NCBI GenBank assembly: GCA_016191165.1 | Contig: JACPPF010000021.1 | Location: forward strand, 1-38,941 | Direction: 5' to 3' | DNA: 38,941 nt | Source of the DNA: Planctomycetota bacterium | GTDB lineage: Bacteria; Planctomycetota; Planctomycetia; Gemmatales; Gemmataceae | In this document: positions 24,029 to 33,888 of the stretch, piece by piece | Position numbering within the stretch: position 1 is the first letter of the stretch | How the letters are laid out: the number at the start of each line of letters is the position of its first letter | Translations under genes and position numbers: made by a program | Notes under the pieces: generated by a model | Databases searched by the model: none | Told to the model about the DNA's origin: nothing | The model's input: only the letters and a program-made list of their open reading frames with translations

Positions 24029-25765
24029 ATGCCCTACATTGGCATCGACTTCGGCACCAGCAATTCGGTCACTGCGAACTTTCAATACGGCCAGGCCGAC
24101 GTGTTGCCCAACAGCGAGGGCCAAAAGTGGACCCCCTCGGTTGTCACCATGCGCCGGGACGGCAGCCTCGCGTTTGGGCAGGAAGCGAAGGAAAACTTCG
24201 AGGAAGAAAGGTCCATCCGCTCGATCAAGCGCATCCTCGGTTCCGGGGAAAGAGTGCCATTCGTTGGCCAAAGTCTGCGCACCGAGCAGGTCGCGACAAT
24301 GCTCTTCAGCAAGCTGAAGCAGGACGCCCAGAAGGCCATCAACGAAAACTTCACCAAGGCCGTGGTCACGATCCCCGCCAATTCCAAGGGGCTGGCACGC
24401 CACGCGACCAAACTTTGCGCCGGGGCCGCGGGCTTGCAAGTGCTGACGCTGATCAACGAGCCGACGTCGGCCGCCATTTGCTACGGATTGAACGCGCAAC
24501 AGGATCAGACCGTCCTCGTCTACGACTTCGGCGGCGGCACGCTGGACGTGACCATCCTGCGCATTCATCACGGCATCTTTGAAGAAATCTCCTCCAAGGG
24601 CGTGGGCAAACTCGGCGGGGACGACCTCGACGCCGCCCTCGGCAACCTCATTGCCCGCCGCTTCATGGAGAAGACCGGTTACGACATCCTGACCTCGCCC
24701 TACAAGACGCAGTTCATGCTTGCGGTCGAGAAAGCCAAGATCGAGCTCTCCAGCGCCACCACCGCCATTGCGCGAAAGGCCGAGTTGGTCCCGGATCGCC
24801 ACCTGAGCCTTGAAGAGGAGATCGATCGCCAGTCCTTTGAAAAGGAAATCATGCCGCTGGTCGTCAAATCGGGGCAGGCCATCGACGAGGCGCTTTCTTT
24901 GCGGGGCATGAAGCCAAAGGACATCGATCGAATCCTGCTCGTGGGAGGCACCAGCAAGATCCCGCTCATTGGCCGATTCGTTTCCGAAAAACTCGGCGGC
25001 AAGGAGCCCGAGCCGTTCGACAAGGTCGATCCCATGAGCTGTGTCGCGCAAGGGGCAGCCATCGTTTCCGCCATCTTGCAAGGCGCGCCGGGTCTGGACA
25101 ATCACGCCTATTCGGTCAAGCTCGAACATTCCTTGTGCGCCAACCCGATCAACGAAAAACGCCAGGTCTATCTCGATCCGATCATCAAACGCGGCGTCGA
25201 TATCCCGTGCTCATTCACCAAGACCTATCACCCCGTCGCCGATCCGGCGGAGCGCGTCATCATCAGCGTCTTCGAGGGAGACGTTTACGACGACGTGCCC
25301 AATCCCGAAAACGTCAAGCTGGCTGAAATCCCCTGGGAGTTTCAACCGCCGCGCCAGCAGCGCGACGGCGCCATCGAGGTCACCTACGAGTACGGCGACG
25401 ATGGGATCCTGACCGTGCAGATTCACGACATCTATACCGGCCAAAAGAAACGCTTCGCCATTCAGCAATCCGGCGCCGATCAACTTGATGCTGGGCAGAT
25501 CATGAAGATGAAACGCATCAACGAAGACCTCATGAAGCGCAGCGAGACGCTGGAGAGTTCCGCGGAGTATCGCGACGCGGTCGAAATCCTCAAGAAGACC
25601 GAGCAGGATGTCATTCCCAAGCTGGAGAACCCGACCGACAAACGCGAGCTGGAGGACCTGTGCAAGCTCGTCCGCGAGGCGATGGCGTCCGGCGATCGCA
25701 AACGCATGGAGGACGCCAGCTCCGCTCTGAACGATCGGCTGTTGAACTACGCGTATTTGCTTTGA
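24029..25765 (+). CDS. Hsp70 (DnaK-like) ATPase
   Basis: ATG 24029 (MPYIGIDFGTSNS). 578 residues. The actin-like ATPase is complete: phosphate-1 IGIDFGTSNSV, connect-1 LINEPTSAAICYGL, phosphate-2 VLVYDFGGGTLDVT and adenosine LVGGTSKIPLI. The substrate part is shorter than in DnaK (about 638 residues) and divergent, with the linker lacking a clear VLLLD motif and a helical end without an EEVD-like tail. It is likely a specialised chaperone rather than the housekeeping DnaK. It has no adjacent DnaJ or GrpE, but is followed 67 bases later by a zinc-ribbon membrane protein that may recruit or anchor it. Confidence 0.88.
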   Translation: MPYIGIDFGTSNSVTANFQYGQADVLPNSEGQKWTPSVVTMRRDGSLAFGQEAKENFEEERSIRSIKRILGSGERVPFVGQSLRTEQVATMLFSKLKQDAQKAINENFTKAVVTIPANSKGLARHATKLCAGAAGLQVLTLINEPTSAAICYGLNAQQDQTVLVYDFGGGTLDVTILRIHHGIFEEISSKGVGKLGGDDLDAALGNLIARRFMEKTGYDILTSPYKTQFMLAVEKAKIELSSATTAIARKAELVPDRHLSLEEEIDRQSFEKEIMPLVVKSGQAIDEALSLRGMKPKDIDRILLVGGTSKIPLIGRFVSEKLGGKEPEPFDKVDPMSCVAQGAAIVSAILQGAPGLDNHAYSVKLEHSLCANPINEKRQVYLDPIIKRGVDIPCSFTKTYHPVADPAERVIISVFEGDVYDDVPNPENVKLAEIPWEFQPPRQQRDGAIEVTYEYGDDGILTVQIHDIYTGQKKRFAIQQSGADQLDAGQIMKMKRINEDLMKRSETLESSAEYRDAVEILKKTEQDVIPKLENPTDKRELEDLCKLVREAMASGDRKRMEDASSALNDRLLNYAYLL

Positions 25766-25832
25766 TTCGTTTAGCGCCCGCGCCACGCCGCGCAAACGCC
25801 GAACGAAATCGGGCGCGATCGGGAGTGCGTCC

Positions 25833-26312
25833 ATGCCAAGCTGCCCCCAATGCACGAAACCGCTGCGTGAAATCACACGGCGCTGTCCGAGTTGCCAGGC
25901 CGATCTCGATTTGTTGGTGGACTACGTAAGCCATCTGCAAGGGGGGCTGGAACGCGCGGAGACCCTGGTCAAGGCCGGGGACCTCGGCCAGGCGATCTGG
26001 GCCTATCTGGAAGTGCTGGAAGTCGATCCGGACAATCCGCAAGCGCGCAAGCAGATCAGCCAGGTGGTGACGGCGGTTCGGCAGTTCGACACGGTGATGC
26101 CGGGCCGGCGCTGGGCCAACAACCTCCCGCCGCTCTTGCCTCCCGGCCCGCGCCCGTGGTGGCACTGGGCAATCTTCGGCTCCGCCGTCCTGGCCGCCCT
26201 GGCGCTCGGCTTCTTCATCGCCAAGGCGCCCGATATCGAATGGCCCACCCTACCGGCCAACGTCCCCGAAATCAAGCCGGCCAACAACCACCAGCTCGGC
26301 CCGCGCCAGTAG
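25833..26312 (+). CDS. Zinc-ribbon, TPR-like, membrane-anchored protein
   Basis: 159 residues. C4-x2-C7 and C18-x2-C21 form a zinc ribbon at the N-terminus. Residues about 35-70 (LERAETLVKAGDLGQAIWAY) read like one tetratricopeptide unit, then a proline-rich linker (LPPLLPPGPRPWW) and a membrane helix (WAIFGSAVLAALALGFFIA). The C-terminal tail (EIKPANNHQLGPRQ) is short. No named family. Its position after the Hsp70 gene suggests they work together, but this is inference from order alone. Confidence 0.7.
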   Translation: MPSCPQCTKPLREITRRCPSCQADLDLLVDYVSHLQGGLERAETLVKAGDLGQAIWAYLEVLEVDPDNPQARKQISQVVTAVRQFDTVMPGRRWANNLPPLLPPGPRPWWHWAIFGSAVLAALALGFFIAKAPDIEWPTLPANVPEIKPANNHQLGPRQ

Positions 26313-26412
26313 CAAAAAAGGGCGTCAGGCCGAAAGGGGGTCGCGACTCCCTTTGATAAGTAATTAATCTTATCCTGCGTGCGGCTAGGCGAGCGGCAGG
26401 AAAAAAACTCCC

Positions 26413-26478
26413 ACCAGCCCGGAGCGCAAGCGACGGGTCCAGCGGACATCTGCCCCGTCGCTTGCGCTCCGGGCTGGT
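26413..26478. repeat. ACCAGCCC hairpin repeat, 25-bp perfect arms
   Basis: Arms at 26413-26437 and 26454-26478 are exact reverse complements (ACCAGCCCGGAGCGCAAGCG and so on) around a 16-base loop. The same family occurs inside genes at 3204-3257 and 35115-35174, with a decayed copy near 38313-38346. Confidence 0.85.
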
Positions 26479-26528
26479 AAGTTAATATCGACCGCTCGCC
26501 CTATAAGGAATCACTTCCCAGCTATCCG

Positions 26529-26560
26529 TAGGGTGGGCCGAGCGAAGCGAGGCCCACCAT
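26529..26560. repeat. GGTGGGCC / GGCCCACC palindrome
   Basis: The arms GTGGGCC and GGCCCAC flank GAGCGAAGCGA, and GTAG precedes it. This kind of palindrome is common in bacterial intergenic DNA; only one copy is seen in the window. Confidence 0.65.
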
Positions 26561-26639
26561 GATGTTTACTGGACGTGCCGGGCCTCGGTGCGTTCGACCT
26601 CCCCATGTCATTCTTTTCACGTAGCCTGGGTGGGTAGCC

Positions 26640-29581
26640 CTACGCCATCGTGAAATCGTCGAACGTCGTGTTCTGCGAGCCGCGAATGCCGGCACCGCCG
26701 CTCAGGTAGGTATTCGCGAACGTGTTATCGGTGACATCGACCGCCAACGCGTCATCGAAGAACAGCTTGAGCGAATTTCCGACGACTTCGAAGCGCAACT
26801 TGCCGACGTTGGAGCCGACCGGAGCAGCGGTGCCAATGCGCGTTTTGACATTGTTCACGACCTTGTAGATCGACACGCTGTAAGCGCCGTTAATGCCGTC
26901 CAGGGCGGCATAATAGTAATTGTTGGCGTCCTTGACACGGGCGACGAGGCCGGCGTCCGAAATGCCGCTGTTGAACACCAACACCTGCGCTTCGAGAATC
27001 ACATTCCCCCGCGAGATTCCGTCCACCACGGCGACATTCGGACCGGAGGTCACCGCCTGGGCCTTGGTGATCGAGTTGATGGAGAAGTCGCCCTTCAGGC
27101 TCGCCCACTTCGGTCCCATGGTGCTCGAGGCGCCCCGGTTGAAGCCGTCGAAGAACAAGGCCGGCGACAGTGCCTCGACGTTAAAGCGGTCGAACGTCGC
27201 CCGGGACGTGCCGCGGACGCCGACGAGGCCGGGCGCCGTCCGGAATCTCTCGGTTGCACGAATCGTGATCGTGTCGTCGATGACGAGCTTGGCCGAGTCG
27301 CCGACCACTTCGAATCGCAAAAGGTGGCTTCCGGAAGCGACTGGAGCGGCAGCCAGCAGTTTGCCGCCGTAGTAGATGCGTGCCTGGAAAAAGCCATTCG
27401 TGCCCACGATCGCACCATAGAAATACTCGGTGTTGCTGACAAAGCGCGCCACGACGCCGGCGCTTCCGCCGAAGGGGAAGGCTTTCACATGCGCCTGCAC
27501 GCGGACGTTGCTCACGTCTGCCCACGAATGGAGGCCGAGATTGATTTTCGCCCCCTTGGCGATGACCTGGTTGTTGAGCACCGCCAGGTCGCCTGAGACC
27601 TCGCGCCACTGGCTGCCCAGCGATGTCGTCCTGACATTGCGGTCGAAGCTATCGCCGAAGGGCAACTCCGGGTCGAGCTGGCTGATGAAGAAGTTGTCAA
27701 AGCTGACGAACTCGGTGCCAGCGACGCCGGCCAGGCCCGCGCCCCTGAGAGTAGGACTGAAGTCCATGGCCGACACGGTCAGCACATCGTTGACGAAGAG
27801 CTTGAGCAGGCCGCCGAGGACCTCGAAGCGAAGCACGCCTTCGCCGAACTCGAGCATGACGGGCTTGGAGCCGAGAACCGTGGCGACGCCGCCGACCATC
27901 CTCTTGAGTTCGGCGACGTAGACGCCACTGACGGTCGCCTCGGAGCGGTACACGGCCGCGACGTAGGCGTTTTTTACGTCCTTGGCACGCGCAAACACGG
28001 CGGCCACCGACGTGTCGGTAGTGAGCGCGGCGAACTCAGTCGTCACGCGGACATCGGCCAGCGAAATGTTGTTGACGGCGGCCGCGGATATGTCCTTATA
28101 TCCGCCCACGGTTATGCCGGGGCCGATGACGGCCATGGAGGTGTCGGCAATCGCCAGGTCGCCCGCCACCTCGGTCCAGTCACCGCCAAGGAAAGTGCCG
28201 TCACCGGCCTGGAAGTCGTCGTAGAACGCGGTGGCTTTCCAAAGCTCGCGGCCGTTGAAGCCGTCGTCGGCGCTGAAGTAGAGGATGCCGTTGACGTTGG
28301 TTAGTTCTTGCGGGTTCGAGCCGCCTGCGGGGTTGATGGCGTGGACCAGGACCGGGCCGGCATCGGTGCCGTCGCTCTTCCACAGTTCGACGCCGAAACC
28401 GTCTTCCGCGGTGAAGAACAGCGTGCCATTGACGTTAGTGAGGTTAGCTGGGAACGAGCCGTCGGTGGGGTTGATGTCTTTGACGCGAACTGTTCCGGCA
28501 GCGGTGCCTTCGCTTTTCCATAATTCTCTGTCGCCGCTGCCGTCGTCTGCGCTGAAAAACAAGGTACCATTAACATTGATCAACCCGAGCACGTCTTCGT
28601 AGGTGCCGTTAACGATCGCGGTTCCGGCGTCCGTGCCGTCGGATTTTCATAGCGCCCCCTCATCTCCCTGTCGGAAAAACAACGTGCCGTTAACGTTGGT
28701 CAACAAATCAGGAGGAGAGGAGCCGACGTCGGTGATTGCCTTGACGAGGGCGGTTCCGGCGTCGGTGCCGTCGGTTTTCCACAACTCGGTGCCGTTGGTG
28801 CCATCGTCGGCGGTGAAAAACAGCGTGCCATTCACGTTGGTGAAGTCGAACGGGAACGACCCGTCGGCGGGGTTGATGTCCTTGACGCGACCTGTTCCGG
28901 CGGGAGTGCCGTCGCTCTTCCACAGTTCTCGGTCGCCGCTACCGTCGTCGGCGCTGAAAAACAGTGTGCCATTCACATTGATCAGGGCGAGCACACTTCA
29001 TAGACGCCGCTAATGATCACGGTACCGGCGGCGGTGCCGTCTGATTTCCACAGCGCGCCTTCATCTCCCTGGCGGAAAAACAACGTGCCGTTGACGTTGG
29101 TCAATAGATCGGGGGGATTGGAGCCAATGTCGGTGATCGCCTTGACGAGGACGGTGCCAGCTGCGGTGCCGTCCGATTTCCACAACTCTCTGCCATTGCT
29201 ACCGTCATCAGCCGTGAAGTACAGCGTGCCGTTGACATTGGTCAAATCTTGCGGGAAAGAACTTCCCGCGGTGTTGATGTCCTTGACGAGGACGGTGCCG
29301 GCGGCGGTGCCATCGCTCTTCCAAAGCTGGGTGCCATTGCTGCCGTCGTCCGCGGCGAAAAACAGTGTGCCGTTGACGTTGGCGAATTCACCCAAAAACG
29401 ACTCGCCTCCACCGGACATGATGTCCTTGACCATCGACACGCCGGTCGGTGCCACGCGGTCTTCGAGTTGTTCGATCGCGAGCCGGGCCAAGCGCCGGGT
29501 CGGTGTGCGTCGAATTGGCGTCCGTCGGTCGTTGCCGAAAAGAACATGGCGCAGCAATGCCTTCAGTCGTGGAAAGTCCAT
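26640..29581 (-). pseudogene. ELWxxDGT-repeat exported protein, broken by a frameshift and a stop
   Basis: The intact start at 29581 opens MDFPRLKALLRHVLF and then EQLEDRVAPTG, the planctomycete extracellular signature. About nine 47-residue repeats follow (LWKSDGTAAGTVLVKDIN and NVNGTLFFTADDG), then three tandem laminin/DUF1080-like domains with GDW and DDF motifs up to 26640. Two lesions are clear when repeats are compared. Near 28995-29000 one base is missing (GAAGTGTGCTC where a sister has GAAGACGTGCTC), and at 28647-28649 a conserved Trp codon reads TGA. The rest is well preserved, so the damage is recent, or one of the two is a sequence error. An undamaged product would be about 980 residues, exported and probably cell-surface bound. 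Confidence 0.85.
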
Positions 29582-29688
29582 GGCGGTTCTCCCTGGGGGG
29601 GGACGAAAAAAAGGTAGTTAGTGGAGTTAAAAGGAGGTCCATTGGCTGGGAGTAAAAATTGTAACCGTGCATTACCAAATGGCAACAA

Positions 29689-30396
29689 TCAAAACCAACG
29701 CGAACGATTTTTCGATTTTTCCAAGGGCAGAAAAAGGACCGGGAGGCGATAGCGAATCAAACGCAGTTGCATGGACGCCGGCAAGTCCGCGCCGTTTTGG
29801 CGAACTCTTTTCGGCTTCCAACTCACCAAATGGTCCTTGAGCCCCAACGAGCGCAACCGTCGCAACGAAATGCCTTTCTTCAAGCGAACGCCGAAGTAAG
29901 CACCACGCGCGTGAATGCGCGCCAACGAACCATAACTCCAAAAACCGGGATCAATCAGGACCAAATCATTGCCGCGCACGTGCGGCAACAAACGCAACGC
30001 CAACGTGGTTTCTCCTTGAGCGACCGGGGCAACTTCGTAAGCGCACGGCAGCCGCACCAGTGGGAACTGCAGCATGACCATGCGGGCTTGCGTCTTTTGC
30101 TTGCCATGGCCGTTACCGCTCCTGCCATAATGATCGCGTAAGCGCTGCCAGTTTTCCAGATGGATGGTGGTTCCATTCATCGCCAGGAGGCGGAAGCCGC
30201 GCCAACACGCTTGTTCGGGATGAGCCGCCTCGAAGCGTTCCACCAGCACGTCAAGCAAAGCGAACCAATAACTCAACGGCATGCGTTTTCGCGCTTTGAC
30301 GTACGCTTCTTCACTGACGACCGGGCCAGTCCTCCTGATTTGACTTGTTGTCGCAAAACAAATCAATTCAGAGAGGGCTCTTTTTTCAATCCAAGG
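29689..30396 (-). pseudogene. IS4-type transposase remnant
   Basis: The frame from the stop at 30397-30399 reads IEKRALSELICFATTSQIR and then YVKARKRMPLSYWFALL, typical of the IS4 family. Acidic residues lie in LLAMNGTTIHL and LVLIDPGFWSYGS, but the first Asp is Asn here. Both ends are cut: the N-terminal third is missing, and after RYRLPV the sequence leaves the family pattern. No terminal inverted repeats are visible. It lies between the broken ELWxxDGT gene and the protease gene and may mark the event that degraded this area. Confidence 0.75.
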
Positions 30397-30470
30397 TTAG
30401 TGCCATTGGGACAAGCCCGGCGGCTCGTTTCATGCTTGGGTACTTTGGAATCGATCGTTTGGACCCAGGC

Positions 30471-32915
30471 CTAATTCAACACAATCTGCACGGTTCGCGT
30501 CACCCTGGCGGCGCCGTCGCTCACGGTCACGTCGATGTAGAAGACGCCGGTCAGCGTCGCCGGGCGCTGAATCGTCAACTGGTTACCCGAATAGGTAAAT
30601 GTGAGCGCGGGTGTCGTCGCGGGTTTCGCGTCCCAGAGCAGCAACGGCTCCACGTAATACTTCGCATCGAGCGCCGCCACCCGATTGGCAGCCGTCAGGG
30701 TCTGCTGGATCGATTGCGTCCAGCGATAAATCTCGCCGTTCGGCAACAGCACGTACCAAAGGTTGTTGTTGCCCACCAGCCATTTCTCGTTGTAGCCCCA
30801 CAGATTTGTGTAATACGACCCGCCATATGGCTGGAAGCCGTATTGCTGCTTGAGCTGATAGGCCTGCGCATCTGGCGTCTGGGCGACGGCCTGGATCGAA
30901 AGCGCGTCGCCGTCGGCGTCACTTGCGGGAAGGGTCAACGTCACCCGGGTCTGTCCTTTCGCCAGCGTTTGCCCGGGAATTGCGCCAAGGCTTGGGGCCG
31001 AGTTGGTGACGGTGACCACAAACGTTTTCGTGTCGCTGGCCTTGCCGTCGCTGGCGCTGATCTGCACGGTGAACGTTCCAACCAGGGCGCGATCCGGGCT
31101 GATGGTGAGTTGATTTCCGTTCAAGCCCAGCGTCACCGCGGGTGACTTGCCATCAACGGGCAGCACCTGGGCGGCATAGGTGATCGCATCCTTGTCGGCG
31201 TCGGTCGCGGACAGATTGAGCGTGGTGCTCCCTTTCGCATGGGACATCGTCTGGTTGGCGATCGCCATTAAAACGGGCGGAGTATTCGCGTTCGTCACCG
31301 TCACGTTGAAGACGCCCTTGACGGCATAGTGGCCGTCGCTTGCGGTCACCTCGACCTGATAGGTTCCCAGCCAATACGCGGGAGAGCGGATCGAAAGCTG
31401 GTTGCCGATGAGCGAAAACACCGCGGGCGGCATGCCGGCGTAGGGGGCGTTCCACAGTTTGCTCGGGTCGGCATGATAAGACGGGTCGAGCGTGGCGATC
31501 AAGTTCGCGGGCCTCAGCATGTCGGCCAGCGACCCGGTCCAGCGCCGCACCTCGCCAGTGGGCATGATGCAATACCAGATGCTCCCGTTGCCGAGGATCC
31601 ACTTCTCGTTCGCCCCGGCTGAGTTTTGATAGTATCCGCCCAGATAGCGGAAGCCGAATTGCTGGTCGAGCTGGTAGGCCTGAGCAGTCAGGTAGATCTG
31701 CTTATAGGTGAAAGTAATTGGTTCGCCGTCGGCATCGGTGGCGGCGAGCGGGACGAGGATGGTCTGCCCGACCTGCAGGGTCCAGCTGGCGATGGGCGCG
31801 AGGACCGGTTTCGCGTTGGGTTGCCCGATCGCGCCAAGGGCTTTGTTGAGGTCGAGTCGCTTGAACGTGAGGCCGGTGTTGACGACGTTGTCGTTTTCGT
31901 CATCGCCGTCCTTGACGGTGACGCCGCTGGATTTCATCACCTTGAGCAGATTGTCCTGCGTGGCAAGCGCGGCCTTGCCGGTTTGATCGTAGGCCTGATG
32001 CAGGAGGACAGCCGAGCCCGTGACCACGGCGGTGGCCATCGACGTGCCGCCCATCGACTTGTACCCGCCGCCCAGCCAGGTGCTGGTGATCCAGGCGCCG
32101 GGCGCCATAAGGTCGAGGGCCGGGCCGCGTTGGCCGAGACTGGCGATGCGATCGACCGCGGTGGTGTAGTCCTTCGCGCCGGTCGAAAACGTGGCCGGGC
32201 CGAAATCGCCCGCCCAGGTCGCGCCGACGGAGACGACATTCGGACTGATTGAAGGATAGCCGACGCCCGGCTGGCTGTTGTAGGTGTAGAAAAAGTTTCC
32301 CGCCGCAGCCGCGGTGAACACGCCCAGGCTCTTCAGCGTGCTGAAGTCACTTTCAAGAAGGCTGTACGGGTTGCTCGTGTAGTTGCCGCTGCCGAGCGAT
32401 AGGTTGACGCCAACGATGTTGTATTGTGCCTGATTGGCGATGACCCACTGTAGCGCGTTATCGACGGCGGCCCAGCTGCCGTTCATTTTGCTGTCGAGGA
32501 CCTTGAGCGCGATGAATTGCACATTGGGAGCGACGCCGGGCGAGTTGCCGTTGCCGCTGCCGATGATGCCCGCCAGATGCGTGCCGTGGCCGTTGTCGTC
32601 CATCGGGTCGGCGTCGTTGTTGACGAAGTCGTACCCGGCGACAACGCGATACCCCGCGCCGAACCCGCCGCCGAGGTCGGGGTGGTTGTAGTCGATGCCG
32701 GTGTCAAGGATGGCGACCGAATAGCCCTGCCCGGAGTAGGGAAAAACATTCGATGCAGCGTCCAGCCCGATGACCGAGCGCCAGTCCGCCGCTGGGGCCA
32801 GGCGATCCTCGAGCATTTCGACTGCGAGCCGCGGCCGCGGCGGCTTGCTCGAGTAATGGGTTGTCTTCCTGCCGGCGCGGAACCAGGCCCGCAGCGCGCG
32901 AAATCCGATTTCCAT
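30471..32915 (-). CDS. Subtilisin-like (S8) exported protease with cadherin-like domains and two nested modules
   Basis: Start at ATG 32915 (MEIGFRALRAWFRAGRKT); an earlier start at 32987 is less likely. 814 residues. The LEDRLAP signature (residues 35-41) marks export. The catalytic triad is present: D71 in VAILDTGIDY, H110 in NGHGTHLAG and S292 in GGTSMATAVV, with N207 as the oxyanion residue. After the protease come three cadherin-like beta-sandwich domains (ADTDG/DADGD, then GNQLTI, then VTVSDG). The first and third each contain a roughly 80-residue insert (411-490 and 683-762) opening AYQLDQQFGF or AYQLKQQYGF, with NEKW, WYVLLPNGE and RWT. The second has none. The natural end is TVQIVLN. 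It probably digests or processes surface proteins. Confidence 0.9.
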   Translation of the reverse strand: MEIGFRALRAWFRAGRKTTHYSSKPPRPRLAVEMLEDRLAPAADWRSVIGLDAASNVFPYSGQGYSVAILDTGIDYNHPDLGGGFGAGYRVVAGYDFVNNDADPMDDNGHGTHLAGIIGSGNGNSPGVAPNVQFIALKVLDSKMNGSWAAVDNALQWVIANQAQYNIVGVNLSLGSGNYTSNPYSLLESDFSTLKSLGVFTAAAAGNFFYTYNSQPGVGYPSISPNVVSVGATWAGDFGPATFSTGAKDYTTAVDRIASLGQRGPALDLMAPGAWITSTWLGGGYKSMGGTSMATAVVTGSAVLLHQAYDQTGKAALATQDNLLKVMKSSGVTVKDGDDENDNVVNTGLTFKRLDLNKALGAIGQPNAKPVLAPIASWTLQVGQTILVPLAATDADGEPITFTYKQIYLTAQAYQLDQQFGFRYLGGYYQNSAGANEKWILGNGSIWYCIMPTGEVRRWTGSLADMLRPANLIATLDPSYHADPSKLWNAPYAGMPPAVFSLIGNQLSIRSPAYWLGTYQVEVTASDGHYAVKGVFNVTVTNANTPPVLMAIANQTMSHAKGSTTLNLSATDADKDAITYAAQVLPVDGKSPAVTLGLNGNQLTISPDRALVGTFTVQISASDGKASDTKTFVVTVTNSAPSLGAIPGQTLAKGQTRVTLTLPASDADGDALSIQAVAQTPDAQAYQLKQQYGFQPYGGSYYTNLWGYNEKWLVGNNNLWYVLLPNGEIYRWTQSIQQTLTAANRVAALDAKYYVEPLLLWDAKPATTPALTFTYSGNQLTIQRPATLTGVFYIDVTVSDGAARVTRTVQIVLN

Positions 32916-33282
32916 ATCGGCTACTCGTGAAGTTTGGCGGGGGAACCGTTTTGCGGTCGTTGGAGCGGCCGCCGCGAATCCATCCACCGGTCCGAGACAT
33001 TACACGCAGGCGCGATCCATGCGCCCCGAAGCCCTGGAATGGGCTTCTCGCCAAACTTACCCGATGGTTTTGGCGCGTGCGGCCGGCGCGCCCAGGAATC
33101 GCGCGGATTTCCGCCGCGGGCGTTCAGAAGAAAGGAATCGCATTCAATGCAGCAAAGTTGCGGTGAGTGCAACGTGGGAAGGTGAGTCCGAATGTGCCGA
33201 TTGTTCTGATTAATGAATTCGCCGCGGGCGGCGTAGCGTTCGCATAGCGCTCGTGAACGCCACGCCCCAAGCGGCAAACCGC
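32916..33282. other. Intergenic region between protease and STAS gene
   Basis: About 370 bases without a convincing gene. It must include the protease promoter (minus strand). A GCGTTC palindrome (33230-33266) lies close to the STAS stop. Short frames here do not resemble proteins. Confidence 0.6.
33230..33266. repeat. GGCGTAGCGTTC / GAACGCCACGCC hairpin
   Basis: Arms at 33230-33241 and 33255-33266 pair with one mismatch around a 13-base loop. It sits 17 bases downstream of the STAS stop on the minus strand and may end that transcript. Confidence 0.65.
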
Positions 33283-33639
33283 CTAGCTGAGCGTTTCCGA
33301 TGAATCGGGCACGCGGATATCGAGGACCTCGGTCAGGCGGGCAACACGAAATGCCTCGAGGACCATCGGATGGAGCCGGAGCAGGATCAGCCGCCCGCCA
33401 TGCTCGCGCAGCTGGGTGTTCAGGGCGAGCAGCTTGCCCATGACGACGCTGGAAAGCTGCCGAATCTCGGAAAAATCGAGGTAGAGATTGGGCCGGCCGC
33501 TTTCAAGAACGACCTCAAGAAGATCATCGACGAGGACCGCTGCGGTCTCCGGGTCCAGATCCCGGTTGGTCAGCGTGATGCGCGTGCCGTCGGGCGTGTC
33601 GAGAACTTCCCAGGAATGCGAACAGAAGTGGAACGACAT
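33283..33639 (-). CDS. STAS-domain protein (anti-sigma factor antagonist-like)
   Basis: 118 residues from ATG 33639 with AAGGAG upstream. The STAS fold is visible: NLYLDFSEIRQLSSVVMGKLL is the central strand-helix motif, followed by HGGRLILLRLHPMVLEAF and LTEVLDIRV. In SpoIIAA-type proteins the phosphorylated Ser is in DSSG. Here it reads LSSV (S63/S64), so a serine is present but the Asp and Gly are not, and phosphorylation regulation may differ. No kinase or phosphatase partner is adjacent. Confidence 0.85.
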   Translation of the reverse strand: MSFHFCSHSWEVLDTPDGTRITLTNRDLDPETAAVLVDDLLEVVLESGRPNLYLDFSEIRQLSSVVMGKLLALNTQLREHGGRLILLRLHPMVLEAFRVARLTEVLDIRVPDSSETLS

Positions 33640-33888
33640 GAAATACTCCTTGTTGAGGGCAAACGTCGAAACCGAGATAGAAATGAGGAGCGAACAATCG
33701 GTTGTGACAATTCCAGGGCAGCGTGTCGCCCAGGCCGTCCAGAAGCGTTAGTGAGATTGATGGTATCGTAGCCAGTAGGGGGATGCAAGGAAAATTTTCC
33801 GATTGATAAGAAAGAAAGGAAGTGGGGGCAGAAGGCCCGCCAGCCTGGTAGCACAGAGCCCTGGCCGGATTGAATGCCCCGATTGGCT

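Larger units (their letters stand above)
26313..26639. other. Intergenic region made of repeat elements
   Basis: Holds a fragment near 26371 (TTATCCTGCGTGC) matching an arm of the inverted repeat at 38812-38889, the ACCAGCCC hairpin at 26413-26478 and a GGTGGGCC palindrome at 26529-26560. No gene is visible. It sits between the convergent zinc-ribbon gene and the decayed propeller gene. Confidence 0.7.

Noticed and set aside
24011-25129. 372-codon minus-strand frame opposite Hsp70
   Set aside because: No recognisable motif, while the plus strand shows all Hsp70 ATPase motifs.
30345-31145. 266-codon plus-strand frame opposite the protease gene
   Set aside because: Arg/His-rich shadow; the minus strand encodes clear cadherin-like repeats.
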